From the NCBI GenBank assembly GCA_965206125.1, contig CBDBIN010000045.1, positions 434,001-498,000 on the forward strand: a stretch of DNA of 64,000 nt. Direction: 5' to 3'. The notes below the pieces were generated by a model, which searched no databases, had not been told where the DNA came from, and saw nothing but the letters and a program-made list of their open reading frames with translations. Numbering within the stretch: the first letter of the stretch is position 1; each line of letters begins with the position of its first letter. Of this stretch, positions 35,202 to 44,114 are shown piece after piece. The DNA is from CAXWPM01 sp965206125 (GTDB taxonomy: Bacteria; Acidobacteriota; Terriglobia; 20CM-2-55-15). A program made the position numbers and the translations under genes.

Positions 35202-35551
35202 TCCTGGAAGGTTGCACCCGAAAAACTGGAAGAGAACTGGATCTCATGCTGGTAGACCCGCAGGTTCACGGGGACCGAATAGTTGATGTCCACTATGAAA
35301 AACGGCCCCTCCCTGGACACCTTGATGTCGTCTTCGGTGACCGGGACCTTGAACTCAACTGCCCGCAACAGCACCGCTTCCCGTACGGACTCGACCGTCT
35401 TTCGGGCGCTACCCGCGAACTTGACTTCCTGCCTCACGGAGTCGTTGAACTGAAAAGCGTGGAAGTAAATCGGAACGTACTGGACACTGAGTAAGACCAG
35501 CACCGCCACCACGAGCAAGTAGGCAGTGCCCCGGGGAAGCAGGCCAAGCAT
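35198..35551 (-). CDS. Small membrane-anchored protein, DUF4845-like
   Basis: 117 aa: one N-terminal membrane helix (AYLLVVAVLVLLSVQYVPIY) and a soluble domain with FNDSVRQEVKFA and DDIKVSREGPFFIVDINYSVPVNL. The layout resembles DUF4845 proteins of unknown function. It overlaps moeA by ATGA, so it opens the cofactor operon, though I see no link to molybdopterin. The -10 box lies only eight bases before the ATG. Confidence 0.65.
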   Translation of the reverse strand: MLGLLPRGTAYLLVVAVLVLLSVQYVPIYFHAFQFNDSVRQEVKFAGSARKTVESVREAVLLRAVEFKVPVTEDDIKVSREGPFFIVDINYSVPVNLRVYQHEIQFSSSFSGATFQE

Positions 35552-35559
35552 AATGCCGG

Positions 35560-35565
35560 ATTATA
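35560..35565 (-). promoter_or_regulatory. -10 box next to the start of the moeA operon
   Basis: TATAAT on the minus strand ends eight bases before the ATG at 35551, so the transcript would start at or next to the start codon. No convincing -35 box was found. Confidence 0.4.
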
Positions 35566-35599
35566 GCACAGCGTGTTAGAGTGAACGACGGAGGGCAGG

Positions 35600-36874
35600 A
35601 TGTCAAAACAGACCGTCACACGACCCATAGATACATCACTAAAAGACTTAGATTCAGAAGTTTACGAAGCTATCAAAAATGAAGAAGGAAGGCAGTCCGG
35701 GGGCCTGGAACTGATCGCTTCTGAGAACTTCACCTACGAGGCGGTACTGGAAGCGACGGGGTCTGTTTTTACCAACAAGTATGCCGAAGGCTACCCTGGA
35801 AGACGGTACTACGGCGGGTGTGAGTTCGCAGATGTCGTGGAGCGGCTGGCCCAGGATCGGGCCAAGGCGCTTTTCGGCGCCGAACACGTCAACGTCCAAC
35901 CCCATTCGGGAAGCCAGGCGAACATGGCCGTTTACCTGACTGTGCTCGAGCCCGGCGACACAATTCTCGGAATGAACCTGTCGCACGGCGGTCATCTCAC
36001 GCACGGACACCCGCTGAACTTCTCCGGTAAGTACTATAACGTCGTGGCGTACGGCGTCCGCAAGGACACCGAGGTCCTCGATTACGATGAACTCGACCGG
36101 CTGGCCCGAGAGCACAAGCCGAAAATGATCGTCGTCGGCGCGAGCGCCTATCCCAGGATCATCGACTTCGAACGCGTCGCGACAACTGCGAAAGAAACCG
36201 GATCGCTGCTGATGGCCGACATGGCGCATATCGCCGGCCTGGTGGCCACAGGCGAACACCCCAGCCCCGTCCCATACTGCGACTTCGTCACGAGCACGAC
36301 GCACAAGACTCTGCGCGGCCCACGGAGCGGCTTTATCATGTGCCGGGAGCAGTTCCGGAAGGGCATCAACCGCTCAGTCTTCCCTGAAATGCAGGGCGGT
36401 CCGCTGGTCCACGTGGTGGCAGCGAAAGCGATCTGCTTCAAGGAAGCCGCGTCTGACGATTTCAAGGACTACATCCGCCAGGTTGTGCGGAATGCCCGGA
36501 CGTTGGCCGGCCGCATCGCGGCGCGCGGGTTTCGTATCGTTTCCGGCGGGACCGACACCCACCTCATGCTGGTCGACGTGTTCTCGAAGGGAATCGATGG
36601 GGACCGGGCGCAATCAGCACTGGAAAGCGCCGGAATCACCGTCAACAAGAACGCGATTCCTTTCGACGAGAACCCACCGATGCGGCCGAGCGGCGTCCGC
36701 GTCGGTACGCCCGCGGTGACGACCCGCGGTATGGGCGATGCCGAGATGGAAGCAATCGGCGACTGGATCGCCGAGGTTCTCGAAAACAACGAAGACGAGA
36801 CCGTGATCGGGCGCGTCAAGTCCGAAGTCAGCGCGCTTTGCGAGCGCTTCCCACTCTACACCGGGCGCACCTGA
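35600..36874 (+). CDS. glyA: Serine hydroxymethyltransferase
   Basis: PLP enzyme that interconverts serine and glycine and charges tetrahydrofolate with a one-carbon unit. 424 aa. ELIASENF, NKYAEGYPGRRYYGG, ADMAHIAGL and the PLP lysine K236 in TTHKTLRGPRSG are all present. A strong GGAGGG (35590-35595) precedes the ATG. It stands alone, divergent from the moeA operon. Confidence 0.97.
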   Translation: MSKQTVTRPIDTSLKDLDSEVYEAIKNEEGRQSGGLELIASENFTYEAVLEATGSVFTNKYAEGYPGRRYYGGCEFADVVERLAQDRAKALFGAEHVNVQPHSGSQANMAVYLTVLEPGDTILGMNLSHGGHLTHGHPLNFSGKYYNVVAYGVRKDTEVLDYDELDRLAREHKPKMIVVGASAYPRIIDFERVATTAKETGSLLMADMAHIAGLVATGEHPSPVPYCDFVTSTTHKTLRGPRSGFIMCREQFRKGINRSVFPEMQGGPLVHVVAAKAICFKEAASDDFKDYIRQVVRNARTLAGRIAARGFRIVSGGTDTHLMLVDVFSKGIDGDRAQSALESAGITVNKNAIPFDENPPMRPSGVRVGTPAVTTRGMGDAEMEAIGDWIAEVLENNEDETVIGRVKSEVSALCERFPLYTGRT

Positions 36875-36883
36875 CACTGTTGG

Positions 36884-37001
36884 CGCGGTCTATGACCGCC
36901 GGAATCCTGTCCTCAATATCTTCGGCGGTCATAGACCGCCGCTACAGGGGAGACGGCAGCCAGCAAAAAGCTGTTTTGGACAAGGGCGCTCATAGAGCGC
37001 C
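36884..37001. repeat. Three palindromic repeats of the GGCGGTCATAGACCGCC type
   Basis: GCGGTCTATGACCGC (36884-36898), GGCGGTCATAGACCGCC (36923-36939) and GGGCGCTCATAGAGCGCCC (36983-37001) are perfect or near-perfect palindromes; the last two are each followed by SCTACAG. They fill the gap between convergent glyA and gmd and may work as hairpin terminators. Confidence 0.75.
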
Positions 37002-37038
37002 CCTACAGCTTCGTTACAAGCAGGATTCCGCGGACGAG

Positions 37039-38028
37039 CTACAGACGGTCTTCGCGCTCTCGGTACCGCGTAAGGTCCGCCGACACCATCTCTTCGATCA
37101 GATCGTCCAGGCTGTGACCGTAGGACCACCCCAACTGTTCGCGAGCCTTGCCGGGGTCTCCGACGAGAAGGTCGATCTCCGCCGGGCGCACGAGTTGGGA
37201 GTCCACGTTGAGGAATTCGTAGGGGTCCAGGCCGACGACAGCAAACGCGCGCTCCAGGAAGTCTTTCACGGAATAGGTCTCGCCTGTTGCGATGACATAG
37301 TCGGACGGAGTGCTCTGCTGCACCATGAGCCACATCGCCTTGACGTACTCCCGGGCGTGGCCCCAATCCCTCCGGGCGTCAAGATTACCGAGACGAAGTT
37401 CTTTCGCGAGACCCAGCTTGATCTTCGCGGCGTGCGAGGTGATCTTTCGCGTGACGAACTCCAGACCTCGACGGGGCGATTCGTGATTATAGAGGATGCC
37501 GCACGACGCATGGAGACCGTACGCCTCACGGTAGTTCCTCGCAAGGTGGTATCCGGCCAGCTTTGAAATCCCGTACACGGACCTCGGGTAGAAGGCCGTG
37601 GTTTCGTTCTGGGGATAGCTGCGGGAGTTTCCGAACATCTCGCTGGACGCGGCGAAATAGAAACGGGCTTCCGGAACTGTTTCCTTTACCGCGGACAACA
37701 CGAAGTGCGTTCCGTTGACGTTCGCGTTGAATGTCGAGAACTCGTCTTCGAACGAGTAACTGACGAAGCTCTGTGCCGCGAGGTGGTACACCTCGCGGGG
37801 TCTGACGTCGTGAAGCACTTTGAAGATGCTGGGGTAGCTCTCGAGCGAGGCGGCGTGCAGGTTGAGGTCGCCGAGTCTGTGCCGGATCCGCCAGAGCCGG
37901 TGTTCCGGGTCTTCGATCGCGACCCTCCGGACGATGCCGTGTACTTCGTAACCCTTCTCCAGCAACAACTCTGCCAGGTAGCTACCGTCCTGGCCCGTTA
38001 TTCCTGTGATCAACGCTCGTTCGGACAC
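37039..38028 (-). CDS. gmd: GDP-mannose 4,6-dehydratase-like protein (copy 2)
   Basis: 329 aa extended SDR with GITGQDGSYLAELLLEKGYEVHG, AASSEMFGN, the YGISK (YxxxK) pair and NHESPRRGLEFVTRKI. It differs clearly from the copy at 9307 and stands alone on the other strand, 27 kb away. The product may feed a GDP-rhamnose or GDP-deoxyhexose route different from the fucose route. Confidence 0.9.
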   Translation of the reverse strand: MSERALITGITGQDGSYLAELLLEKGYEVHGIVRRVAIEDPEHRLWRIRHRLGDLNLHAASLESYPSIFKVLHDVRPREVYHLAAQSFVSYSFEDEFSTFNANVNGTHFVLSAVKETVPEARFYFAASSEMFGNSRSYPQNETTAFYPRSVYGISKLAGYHLARNYREAYGLHASCGILYNHESPRRGLEFVTRKITSHAAKIKLGLAKELRLGNLDARRDWGHAREYVKAMWLMVQQSTPSDYVIATGETYSVKDFLERAFAVVGLDPYEFLNVDSQLVRPAEIDLLVGDPGKAREQLGWSYGHSLDDLIEEMVSADLTRYREREDRL

Positions 38029-38089
38029 GTCACTCCCGCCTTCTTCTCGATGAAATGGAAACAGGGATTATGCCACGTAAAGTGATCGT

Positions 38090-38336
38090 CAGAACCCGGA
38101 ACTATGGTGACGGGGTCGGGACGCGTTAGTCACCGGTCGGGGATACCCGGTCGCTACCGCTCTCGGTTCAGTCAGAGCCTGGAACGGTAGTGACGGGGTC
38201 GGGATTCGACACGGACCGGTCGGGATACCCGGTCGCTACCGCTCTCGGTTCAGTCAGAGCCCGGAACGGTAGTGACGGGGTCGGGATTCGACACGGACCG
38301 GTCGGGGATACCCGGTCGCTACCGCTCTCGGTTCTG
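38090..38336. repeat. Three tandem 82-83-base repeats
   Basis: Units begin at 38090, 38173 and 38255. Each contains GGAACGGTAGTGACGGGGTC near its start and CCCGGTCGCTACCGCTCTCG near its end, which are imperfect inverted copies of each other, so each unit can fold into a hairpin. The core matches the repeats at 15221-15280. This and the next hairpin are all that the 38029-38402 gap holds. Confidence 0.8.
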
Positions 38337-38353
38337 AAAGAGCCCTGGCGCAG

Positions 38354-38380
38354 AAAGGGCGGCCGCTAGGACCGCCCTTT
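38354..38380. terminator. Hairpin between gmd copy 2 and the MoxR/BatA operon end
   Basis: AAAGGGCGG (38354-38362) pairs perfectly with CCGCCCTTT (38372-38380) around a nine-base loop. It lies 22 bases after the end of the DUF4175 gene on the minus strand and may terminate the long operon. Confidence 0.5.
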
Positions 38381-38402
38381 CAAACGACGATGATTCGGGC
38401 TG

Positions 38403-41400
38403 CTAGTTTCCGCCGCCGCCCGGGCCCCTCTCATCCGCCAACCGCTTGTAGTACTCCTCGACCAGGCTCTTGTACCCGGCGGGTATCTCTTCTTCCGCAG
38501 CAGCCCGGATGTTCTCTTTTCCGATGAGCAGCTGAAGTTCCTTGCTCAATTCGAGTTCGATCGATCGGAACGGGTCGATGATCTCGCGGCGCAACGCTTC
38601 GATCTCGGCTGGATCGCCGGGCATGTGACCATCCATTCGTCGGCGGATGGCATCCATGATGTCCCCAAGCTCACCGTACAGCGGATTGCCCGTCCCTAGG
38701 GCATCGCGAATGCCCTGGACGTCACGCAGCCGTTGTTCGAACTCGCGCGTCAACTGCCGGATGGCATCCTCGGGTGAGCGCGTCCCGGTGTTTCCACCCC
38801 GGAATCCGCCCCCCTCGGCCCCGCCGCGGAAACCACCGTCGCCGCGCTGGCCATCCTGGCCCTGCTGGCCTCGCTGACCCTGCTGGCCTTGCTGACCACC
38901 CTGGCCTTGCTGACCCTGCTGGCCTTGCTGACCCTGCTGGCCTTGCTGGCCCTGCTGGCCTTGCTGGCCCTGCTGGCCTTGCTGGCCCTGCTGGCCCTGC
39001 TGGCCAGCCTGCTGCTCGTTCTCCATCCGCCGCTGCATCGATTCCAGAGCACGGATGGCTTCGCTAGTCTGGTTCAGTGCGTTCTGGACCTGCTGCTCCT
39101 CGGTGTTTGCAGCACTGGCAGTCGCCTGATTCAGCTGCCGCTCGAGATCTTCGACCGAATTTGCGATGTCGGCCTCGCGATCCCTCGCGAATTGGGTGAA
39201 CCCGTTGTCGAGCAGTTCCCGACCGTTGAGCATCTTGTCGATGAGCCGGCCCGATTTGATCGTGTTCAGCGCGCCGCGGATCTGCCTCTCGGTTTCCTGG
39301 CTGTCGCCAGCGTTCTGGACTGCCTCGAGTCCGTCCTCGAGCGACCGCAGTTGCTCCAACGCAATATCCTTAGCAGCCCGAACCTGGTTGGCACGCTGTT
39401 CGGCGTTGCTCTGTGGATCCGCCACGAGACGTTCGAGCTGGTCGGCGATGTCCCGCTGGTTATCGGCAAGATTACTCGCCTGCCGCTGCAGATTCGCCAA
39501 CCTCTCTTCCAACGATCCGCCCTGCGAAGCGGCCAGCAACTGCTGTGCACGTTGGAACTCGTTCAAAGCCCGCTCGGCGGCCGCCTGCTGTTGCTCGGGG
39601 GACCCGCTACGCGCCTGCTGCATGTTCCTTGCGGCTTCCTGAAGCGCACGGCCGACATCGGCCATTTGTCGGTCGTTATTCTCCCTTGACAGCCGGTCGA
39701 GTTCTCGGGCCAGCCGTTCGGTCTCGCGCCGAATCTCGTCGGCCGACATCTGCTGGCTTGAACCACCACCGCCGCCGCCTGCTGCAGCCCGACGCCGCTG
39801 TTCCTCGATTTGCTTCTGCTGGCGCTGTGCGAGTTCCTTTAGCTTCTGTAGCGCCTCGTCCAGCTCTTCGCTGCCGCTCTGGGAGAGTTCACCGCGCTGG
39901 AGCGTCTCATACTGGTTCTTGTTCTGGTCCAGTTCGAGGTCGAACAGGTCCGCCAGATCCTCGGCGTTCTGTCCCCCACCGCCGCCGCCGCCGCCACCGC
40001 CACCGCCGCCACCCATGCTCACCTGGATCTGGTTGAACAGCGCTTCGGCGCGGCTGAGGAACTGCAGGGACTTCTGTTCGAAGGGCATGGCCTCGTCGAG
40101 GTTCTCCTCGATCAACTGCTCGGCGGCCGGGCCCATCTGCTCCATTGCGGCCTCGAGGTTCTGGGTCAGTTCGTTAATTTCTGCCTGGTCGGTAAGCTGG
40201 CGCCGCGTCAGACGCGTCATCAAGGTCTGAGTCTGTTCGGCAAGTGTGCTCTGGCTCTCTGCCACGGCCTGGATGTTGTCGGAATATTCTTCCTTCCCGA
40301 AGGAATCTTCGTCACGGATCAGCCGAAACGTCGCCGCGATGATTTCCTTCTGTCTCTGTGACAGGGCCTCGGCGGAATCACCACCACCGCCACCGCCGCC
40401 ACCACCTCCTCCGCCTCCAGCCTGTCCTTGGAAATACTCCATTCCGAACGGTCGGATTTCGATGAAATAGATGTCGGTCATCGTGGAGTTGGCGGGATTG
40501 GCGGAATCGACGGCTTTGCCGTAGTAGGTGATGAAATCGCCCGGCTGGATCTCGTATTCCTCGAGGAAAAACGTGTAGGTGCCCGAGATCTCCTTCGGGG
40601 CTGTGCCGTTGTTGGCGAACAGGTTGATCCTGTTTTCCTCACCGCCGTTTAATGAAAAATAGAGCTCGAGCGTATCCATGCCCAGGTCGTCCTCGGCACG
40701 CAGCTCGGTGAAGACCTCTTCGACGGTCGACGCCTTGTGATCCCTTCCCGGCTTGATGAACTCAACGAGCGGGCGCTGGTCGTCCAGGGCCTCCATGGCG
40801 TACTCGGAGAGGCTGAGATAACTCTGGTCCCGCGAATTCGTCAGCTCGATACGGAAGGTCACCGACCGGTCGACGATCACTCGTGCCGTTGCGGTCTGAT
40901 CGGGGCCGGCCTCGAGTTCGACTTCCCGGCCATCTGAAAACACGAGCCGCCCGTCCGACAGGTCCTGGCTCGCGTGAACCGTCATGTCGACAGCGGTACC
41001 GCGCAGCGCTACGATGTCGAACGCGTCTTCTTCAGTGCGGGATGTCAGGCCGGAATAGCGCGGGAAGTGATAGGTGTAATCCACGCTCTCAACGCTCGGC
41101 AGGTCGTCCACACTGATCACGTATTCATCGGACTTCCGTCCTTCCGCCTCGACGTAGTAACGGATCGGCTCCTGGACGTTGAACAGCAGATGGCGGAACG
41201 TCGGCACCGTCTGCGGCGCGACGTCCATCGTGGACGACTCCCACTGCGAACTGTTGTCGTAGCGGAGGTAAACTTCCGCGCGCTGTGGGTCGAAGCCGGG
41301 TGTGACCGCCTCCAGGATGACATCACTGCCGCGTGGAACCGTCGTGTCACCCGGTGTGACGACGATCAGGTAGTCCGGGATGGGAGGCGCATCGACGAAG

Positions 41401-41939
41401 CCGGCGAACAACCGCGCGCTACCGTACGGGAAGAAGGATGTGGAGAAATAGAGGGCAACCATCAAGGCAACGACAAAGACACCGGACAGCGTCGCAAAAA
41501 CGTTGTACTTCTGGCGATCGACAAGGTTTTCGAACCGCACACGCCGAGTCCGATCCAGGGCGTCGCGGATAAGCAGGATTCCGAAGGGCCCGCTTGTGCC
41601 CCGCGGTTTCTCGGTTTCCTCGACCGCACTGACAAAGCGGTCTTCCAGGCCGGAAAATTTTTCCTCTACAAAACGGGCAAGCTGCGTGGAATCCGGCTTG
41701 CGCCGTAACGGCATGATAAGCATCTTGACTGCGGTGCCGGCGACTGTGACGACGAATCCGATACGCAGAGCAATGACCATCCACGAGGGGATGTTGTCCC
41801 ATTCGGCGACGGCCATCGTCAAGAGCATGGCGCCGATACCGACCCCAAGCACCCAAGCTACCCCCCGAAGCCAGACGTAGCGATTCCAGCGCCTGCGGAC
41901 TCTGTCTATCCGTCTTAACAGTTCCTGCCTCGGTTCCAT
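38403..41939 (-). CDS. DUF4175-like membrane protein with coiled coil and low-complexity tracts
   Basis: 1178 aa. Two to three membrane helices near the N-terminus (AWVLGVGIGAMLLTMAV, VIALRIGFVVTVAGTA, and one near 150) precede a large extracytoplasmic part. That part holds beta-rich domains up to about residue 500, then a long Gln/Glu/Arg-rich coiled-coil region broken by three poly-Gly tracts and a run of QQG triplets. This layout fits the DUF4175 (TIGR02302) family found with MoxR, DUF58 and BatA proteins. Last gene of the operon. Function is unknown; a surface or periplasmic scaffold is plausible. Confidence 0.75.
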   Translation of the reverse strand: MEPRQELLRRIDRVRRRWNRYVWLRGVAWVLGVGIGAMLLTMAVAEWDNIPSWMVIALRIGFVVTVAGTAVKMLIMPLRRKPDSTQLARFVEEKFSGLEDRFVSAVEETEKPRGTSGPFGILLIRDALDRTRRVRFENLVDRQKYNVFATLSGVFVVALMVALYFSTSFFPYGSARLFAGFVDAPPIPDYLIVVTPGDTTVPRGSDVILEAVTPGFDPQRAEVYLRYDNSSQWESSTMDVAPQTVPTFRHLLFNVQEPIRYYVEAEGRKSDEYVISVDDLPSVESVDYTYHFPRYSGLTSRTEEDAFDIVALRGTAVDMTVHASQDLSDGRLVFSDGREVELEAGPDQTATARVIVDRSVTFRIELTNSRDQSYLSLSEYAMEALDDQRPLVEFIKPGRDHKASTVEEVFTELRAEDDLGMDTLELYFSLNGGEENRINLFANNGTAPKEISGTYTFFLEEYEIQPGDFITYYGKAVDSANPANSTMTDIYFIEIRPFGMEYFQGQAGGGGGGGGGGGGGDSAEALSQRQKEIIAATFRLIRDEDSFGKEEYSDNIQAVAESQSTLAEQTQTLMTRLTRRQLTDQAEINELTQNLEAAMEQMGPAAEQLIEENLDEAMPFEQKSLQFLSRAEALFNQIQVSMGGGGGGGGGGGGGGQNAEDLADLFDLELDQNKNQYETLQRGELSQSGSEELDEALQKLKELAQRQQKQIEEQRRRAAAGGGGGGSSQQMSADEIRRETERLARELDRLSRENNDRQMADVGRALQEAARNMQQARSGSPEQQQAAAERALNEFQRAQQLLAASQGGSLEERLANLQRQASNLADNQRDIADQLERLVADPQSNAEQRANQVRAAKDIALEQLRSLEDGLEAVQNAGDSQETERQIRGALNTIKSGRLIDKMLNGRELLDNGFTQFARDREADIANSVEDLERQLNQATASAANTEEQQVQNALNQTSEAIRALESMQRRMENEQQAGQQGQQGQQGQQGQQGQQGQQGQQGQQGQQGQQGQGGQQGQQGQRGQQGQDGQRGDGGFRGGAEGGGFRGGNTGTRSPEDAIRQLTREFEQRLRDVQGIRDALGTGNPLYGELGDIMDAIRRRMDGHMPGDPAEIEALRREIIDPFRSIELELSKELQLLIGKENIRAAAEEEIPAGYKSLVEEYYKRLADERGPGGGGN
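38853..39012 (-). repeat. QQG-coding nine-base tandem repeat
   Basis: A nine-base unit (CAGCAGGGC-like on the minus strand) is repeated about 16 times inside the DUF4175 gene and encodes a QQG run. Poly-Gly codon tracts lie at about 39970-40015 and 40381-40425 in the same gene. Such repeats are prone to copy-number change and assembly error. Confidence 0.8.
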
Positions 41940-42016
41940 TGAAGGCTCCTTGTCGGGATGCTCCCGCGGTCTTTGCCCGCACCTTGCACGGGCGCATACA
42001 CGAATCCCTTCGGCGG

Positions 42017-44092
42017 CTACGGTCGGCTCGCCACCGGGGGAGGCTCATCACTCATCGAACCGGTTACGCGGTTCCCAAGATAAATCTCGCCTATTCCCAC
42101 CAAAAGTGCAAACAAGAAAAGATACCACCACCAACTCTGGCTGCGGGCGTAGTCGTCCTGTTCGGACTCCGCCAGCAGAGCACCGCGCCGCTCTTCACCT
42201 TCCAGCCTCTGGAGGCTCGCCATCAACTCATCCGGGGCGATCCGCTCCATCACTCCCTCGCTCGAGGGCGCGTTGACCGCGACGTGGGAAATATCGGCAC
42301 CCACGCGAACTTCGTAGTACCCGCGAAGTTCCGGCGTGAAGAAGCGCCGGCTGGCCGAGGCGCCTTCGCCCATGCTCAGTCGTTCTTCGTCGGGCGTGAT
42401 CAGAACGACGCTTGCGTCGAGTTCCGCCACGACCGGGATCGCTTCACCGAGTTGGTACCAGGAACTGCCTTCGCGATAGCCGGCCAGATATCGCACTACT
42501 TCGTGGACGACGGGAAGGAAGGACGGCTTGAGCGGAAAGTCATTCCAGCCGTTGTCCACCGACGACGCAAACACGAGAATGGCGCCGCCCGCACCGCCGG
42601 ACTCCGCAATAGCCACGGAGCCGTCCTCGAACTTCGCAATCGCCTCGGCATTCGGCTTCAACTCGAAATCGGAGTACGCAAAGAAACGGGCGGTGTTCAG
42701 GCTCAAGCGAGTGCTCCGCTCCAACGGCTCGAATACCTCGTGGCTCCGTTCGTAGCTGGTCAGCGAATAGAATGGCTGGTCGCGGTCTCTCTCGACGTAC
42801 ACCTTCACTCCGAGCCGGACGGGCAGGTCTTCGAACGTGTTCCACCAGTTCGGGTCGGCAAACTCGCCAAGGAAGAAGAGCTGTCCCTGGCCGTTGGCCC
42901 GCCGCTCGTCGAGCGCCGCCTTGAGGTCGTCATCCAGGCGTGGCGCATCGTTGACGACGACAACTTCATAATCGTCCAGGCGTTGCGGGGACAAGTTGGC
43001 CGCTTGCACCGTGTCCACGGCAAAAGGAAGATCAGGGGCCGAAGTCAGGGCCTGCTCGAGAAAGTAACTCTGCCTGGAACGGCCGCCGTCGATGAGGAGG
43101 ACGCCAAGCCTGTCCCTGCGATGCAGGACGAACAGAAACTCGTTGTCCGCGTTCAACTCGTCGTCCTGGTCGATCCAGACTCGGCCTTTCGAGTATCCCA
43201 GCGGCAATTCGAAGCCGGTAAACTCGACCAGTTCCGAGGATTCCGCCGGGATCGTCACAGTCCTCCGTTCGACTTCCCGGCCGTCGATCGCGATAGCGAC
43301 CGGCACGGTTGCGGGGTCCGCCAGGTTGTGGTTGTTAAGCCGGGCCATGACCTGCCCCGTATAGGTGCGGGTGAACACCGTATGGTCGACAGCGACGCTG
43401 TCGATACCGACGTTGTCCGGATTGTCGATACCGAGATCGATCAACTCGGTGCCCACGTCTGCATCGATCACGCTTTCCCGCGACGAGCGGTTCCATCCGT
43501 TACGTTGAAAGTCTGATATGACGATCAGCTCCTTGTCGTACCCCTCCAACTGTCTCAGCGCACGGTCCGCGAGCGTAAACGCCTCGTAGTAGCTCGTCGC
43601 GTTCGAGGTCGCCTCGAGGTCCGACACGATCGGCTTCAGTTCGTTGGGGTCGTCTGTCGGCATCGTCAGGACGGTGGCCTTCTCGTTGAAAGCGATGATC
43701 GACATCCGATCCCCGGGTTCCATACCGTCGATGCGGTCGTCGGCATCGCTCTTCATCCGATCGAAGTTGGTCCCGTAAGTCATGCTATAGGACGTATCCA
43801 ACAGCATGACGATCCCGCGGGAGCGGCTGTCCGGAAGAACGGACGCTATCGACTCTTCCAGGTACGGACGGGCAAACGCGGCAACCAGCAGGGCCAGCAG
43901 GAGCAGACGCATCGCCATCAGAAGCAGATTCCGCAACCGGTGCTGTCGAATGGTCTTGCGCGGTATCCGCAGCAGGAACATCAGCGAGCTGAACTGCACG
44001 CGCTGGGACTTGTCCCGTCGAACCAGATGGATCAGGATGGGCACGGCCAGCGCCAGAGTCCCGAATAAGAAGAACGGATTCAAGAATGACAT
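42017..44092 (-). CDS. BatA-like von Willebrand factor A protein
   Basis: 691 aa. The N-terminal BatA domain (MSFLNPFFLFGTLALAVPILIHLVRR) with two membrane helices is followed by a vWA domain with the MIDAS motif DTSYS at residue 99, then beta-rich domains, and a final helix (WWWYLFLFALLVGIGEIYLG). BatA proteins work with MoxR ATPases at the membrane, probably in metal-dependent protein assembly or envelope stress. It lies 22 bases after the DUF58 gene. Confidence 0.85.
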   Translation of the reverse strand: MSFLNPFFLFGTLALAVPILIHLVRRDKSQRVQFSSLMFLLRIPRKTIRQHRLRNLLLMAMRLLLLALLVAAFARPYLEESIASVLPDSRSRGIVMLLDTSYSMTYGTNFDRMKSDADDRIDGMEPGDRMSIIAFNEKATVLTMPTDDPNELKPIVSDLEATSNATSYYEAFTLADRALRQLEGYDKELIVISDFQRNGWNRSSRESVIDADVGTELIDLGIDNPDNVGIDSVAVDHTVFTRTYTGQVMARLNNHNLADPATVPVAIAIDGREVERRTVTIPAESSELVEFTGFELPLGYSKGRVWIDQDDELNADNEFLFVLHRRDRLGVLLIDGGRSRQSYFLEQALTSAPDLPFAVDTVQAANLSPQRLDDYEVVVVNDAPRLDDDLKAALDERRANGQGQLFFLGEFADPNWWNTFEDLPVRLGVKVYVERDRDQPFYSLTSYERSHEVFEPLERSTRLSLNTARFFAYSDFELKPNAEAIAKFEDGSVAIAESGGAGGAILVFASSVDNGWNDFPLKPSFLPVVHEVVRYLAGYREGSSWYQLGEAIPVVAELDASVVLITPDEERLSMGEGASASRRFFTPELRGYYEVRVGADISHVAVNAPSSEGVMERIAPDELMASLQRLEGEERRGALLAESEQDDYARSQSWWWYLFLFALLVGIGEIYLGNRVTGSMSDEPPPVASRP

Positions 44093-44114
44093 ACCTAATC
44101 AAACGCCTTTGCAG

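Noticed and set aside
38090..38336. Possible CRISPR array
   Set aside because: The 82-83-base units are almost identical over their whole length with no variable spacers, and there are no cas genes.
41939..43516. Open plus-strand frame of 525 codons
   Set aside because: Antisense to the BatA-like gene; no domain and no ribosome-binding site.
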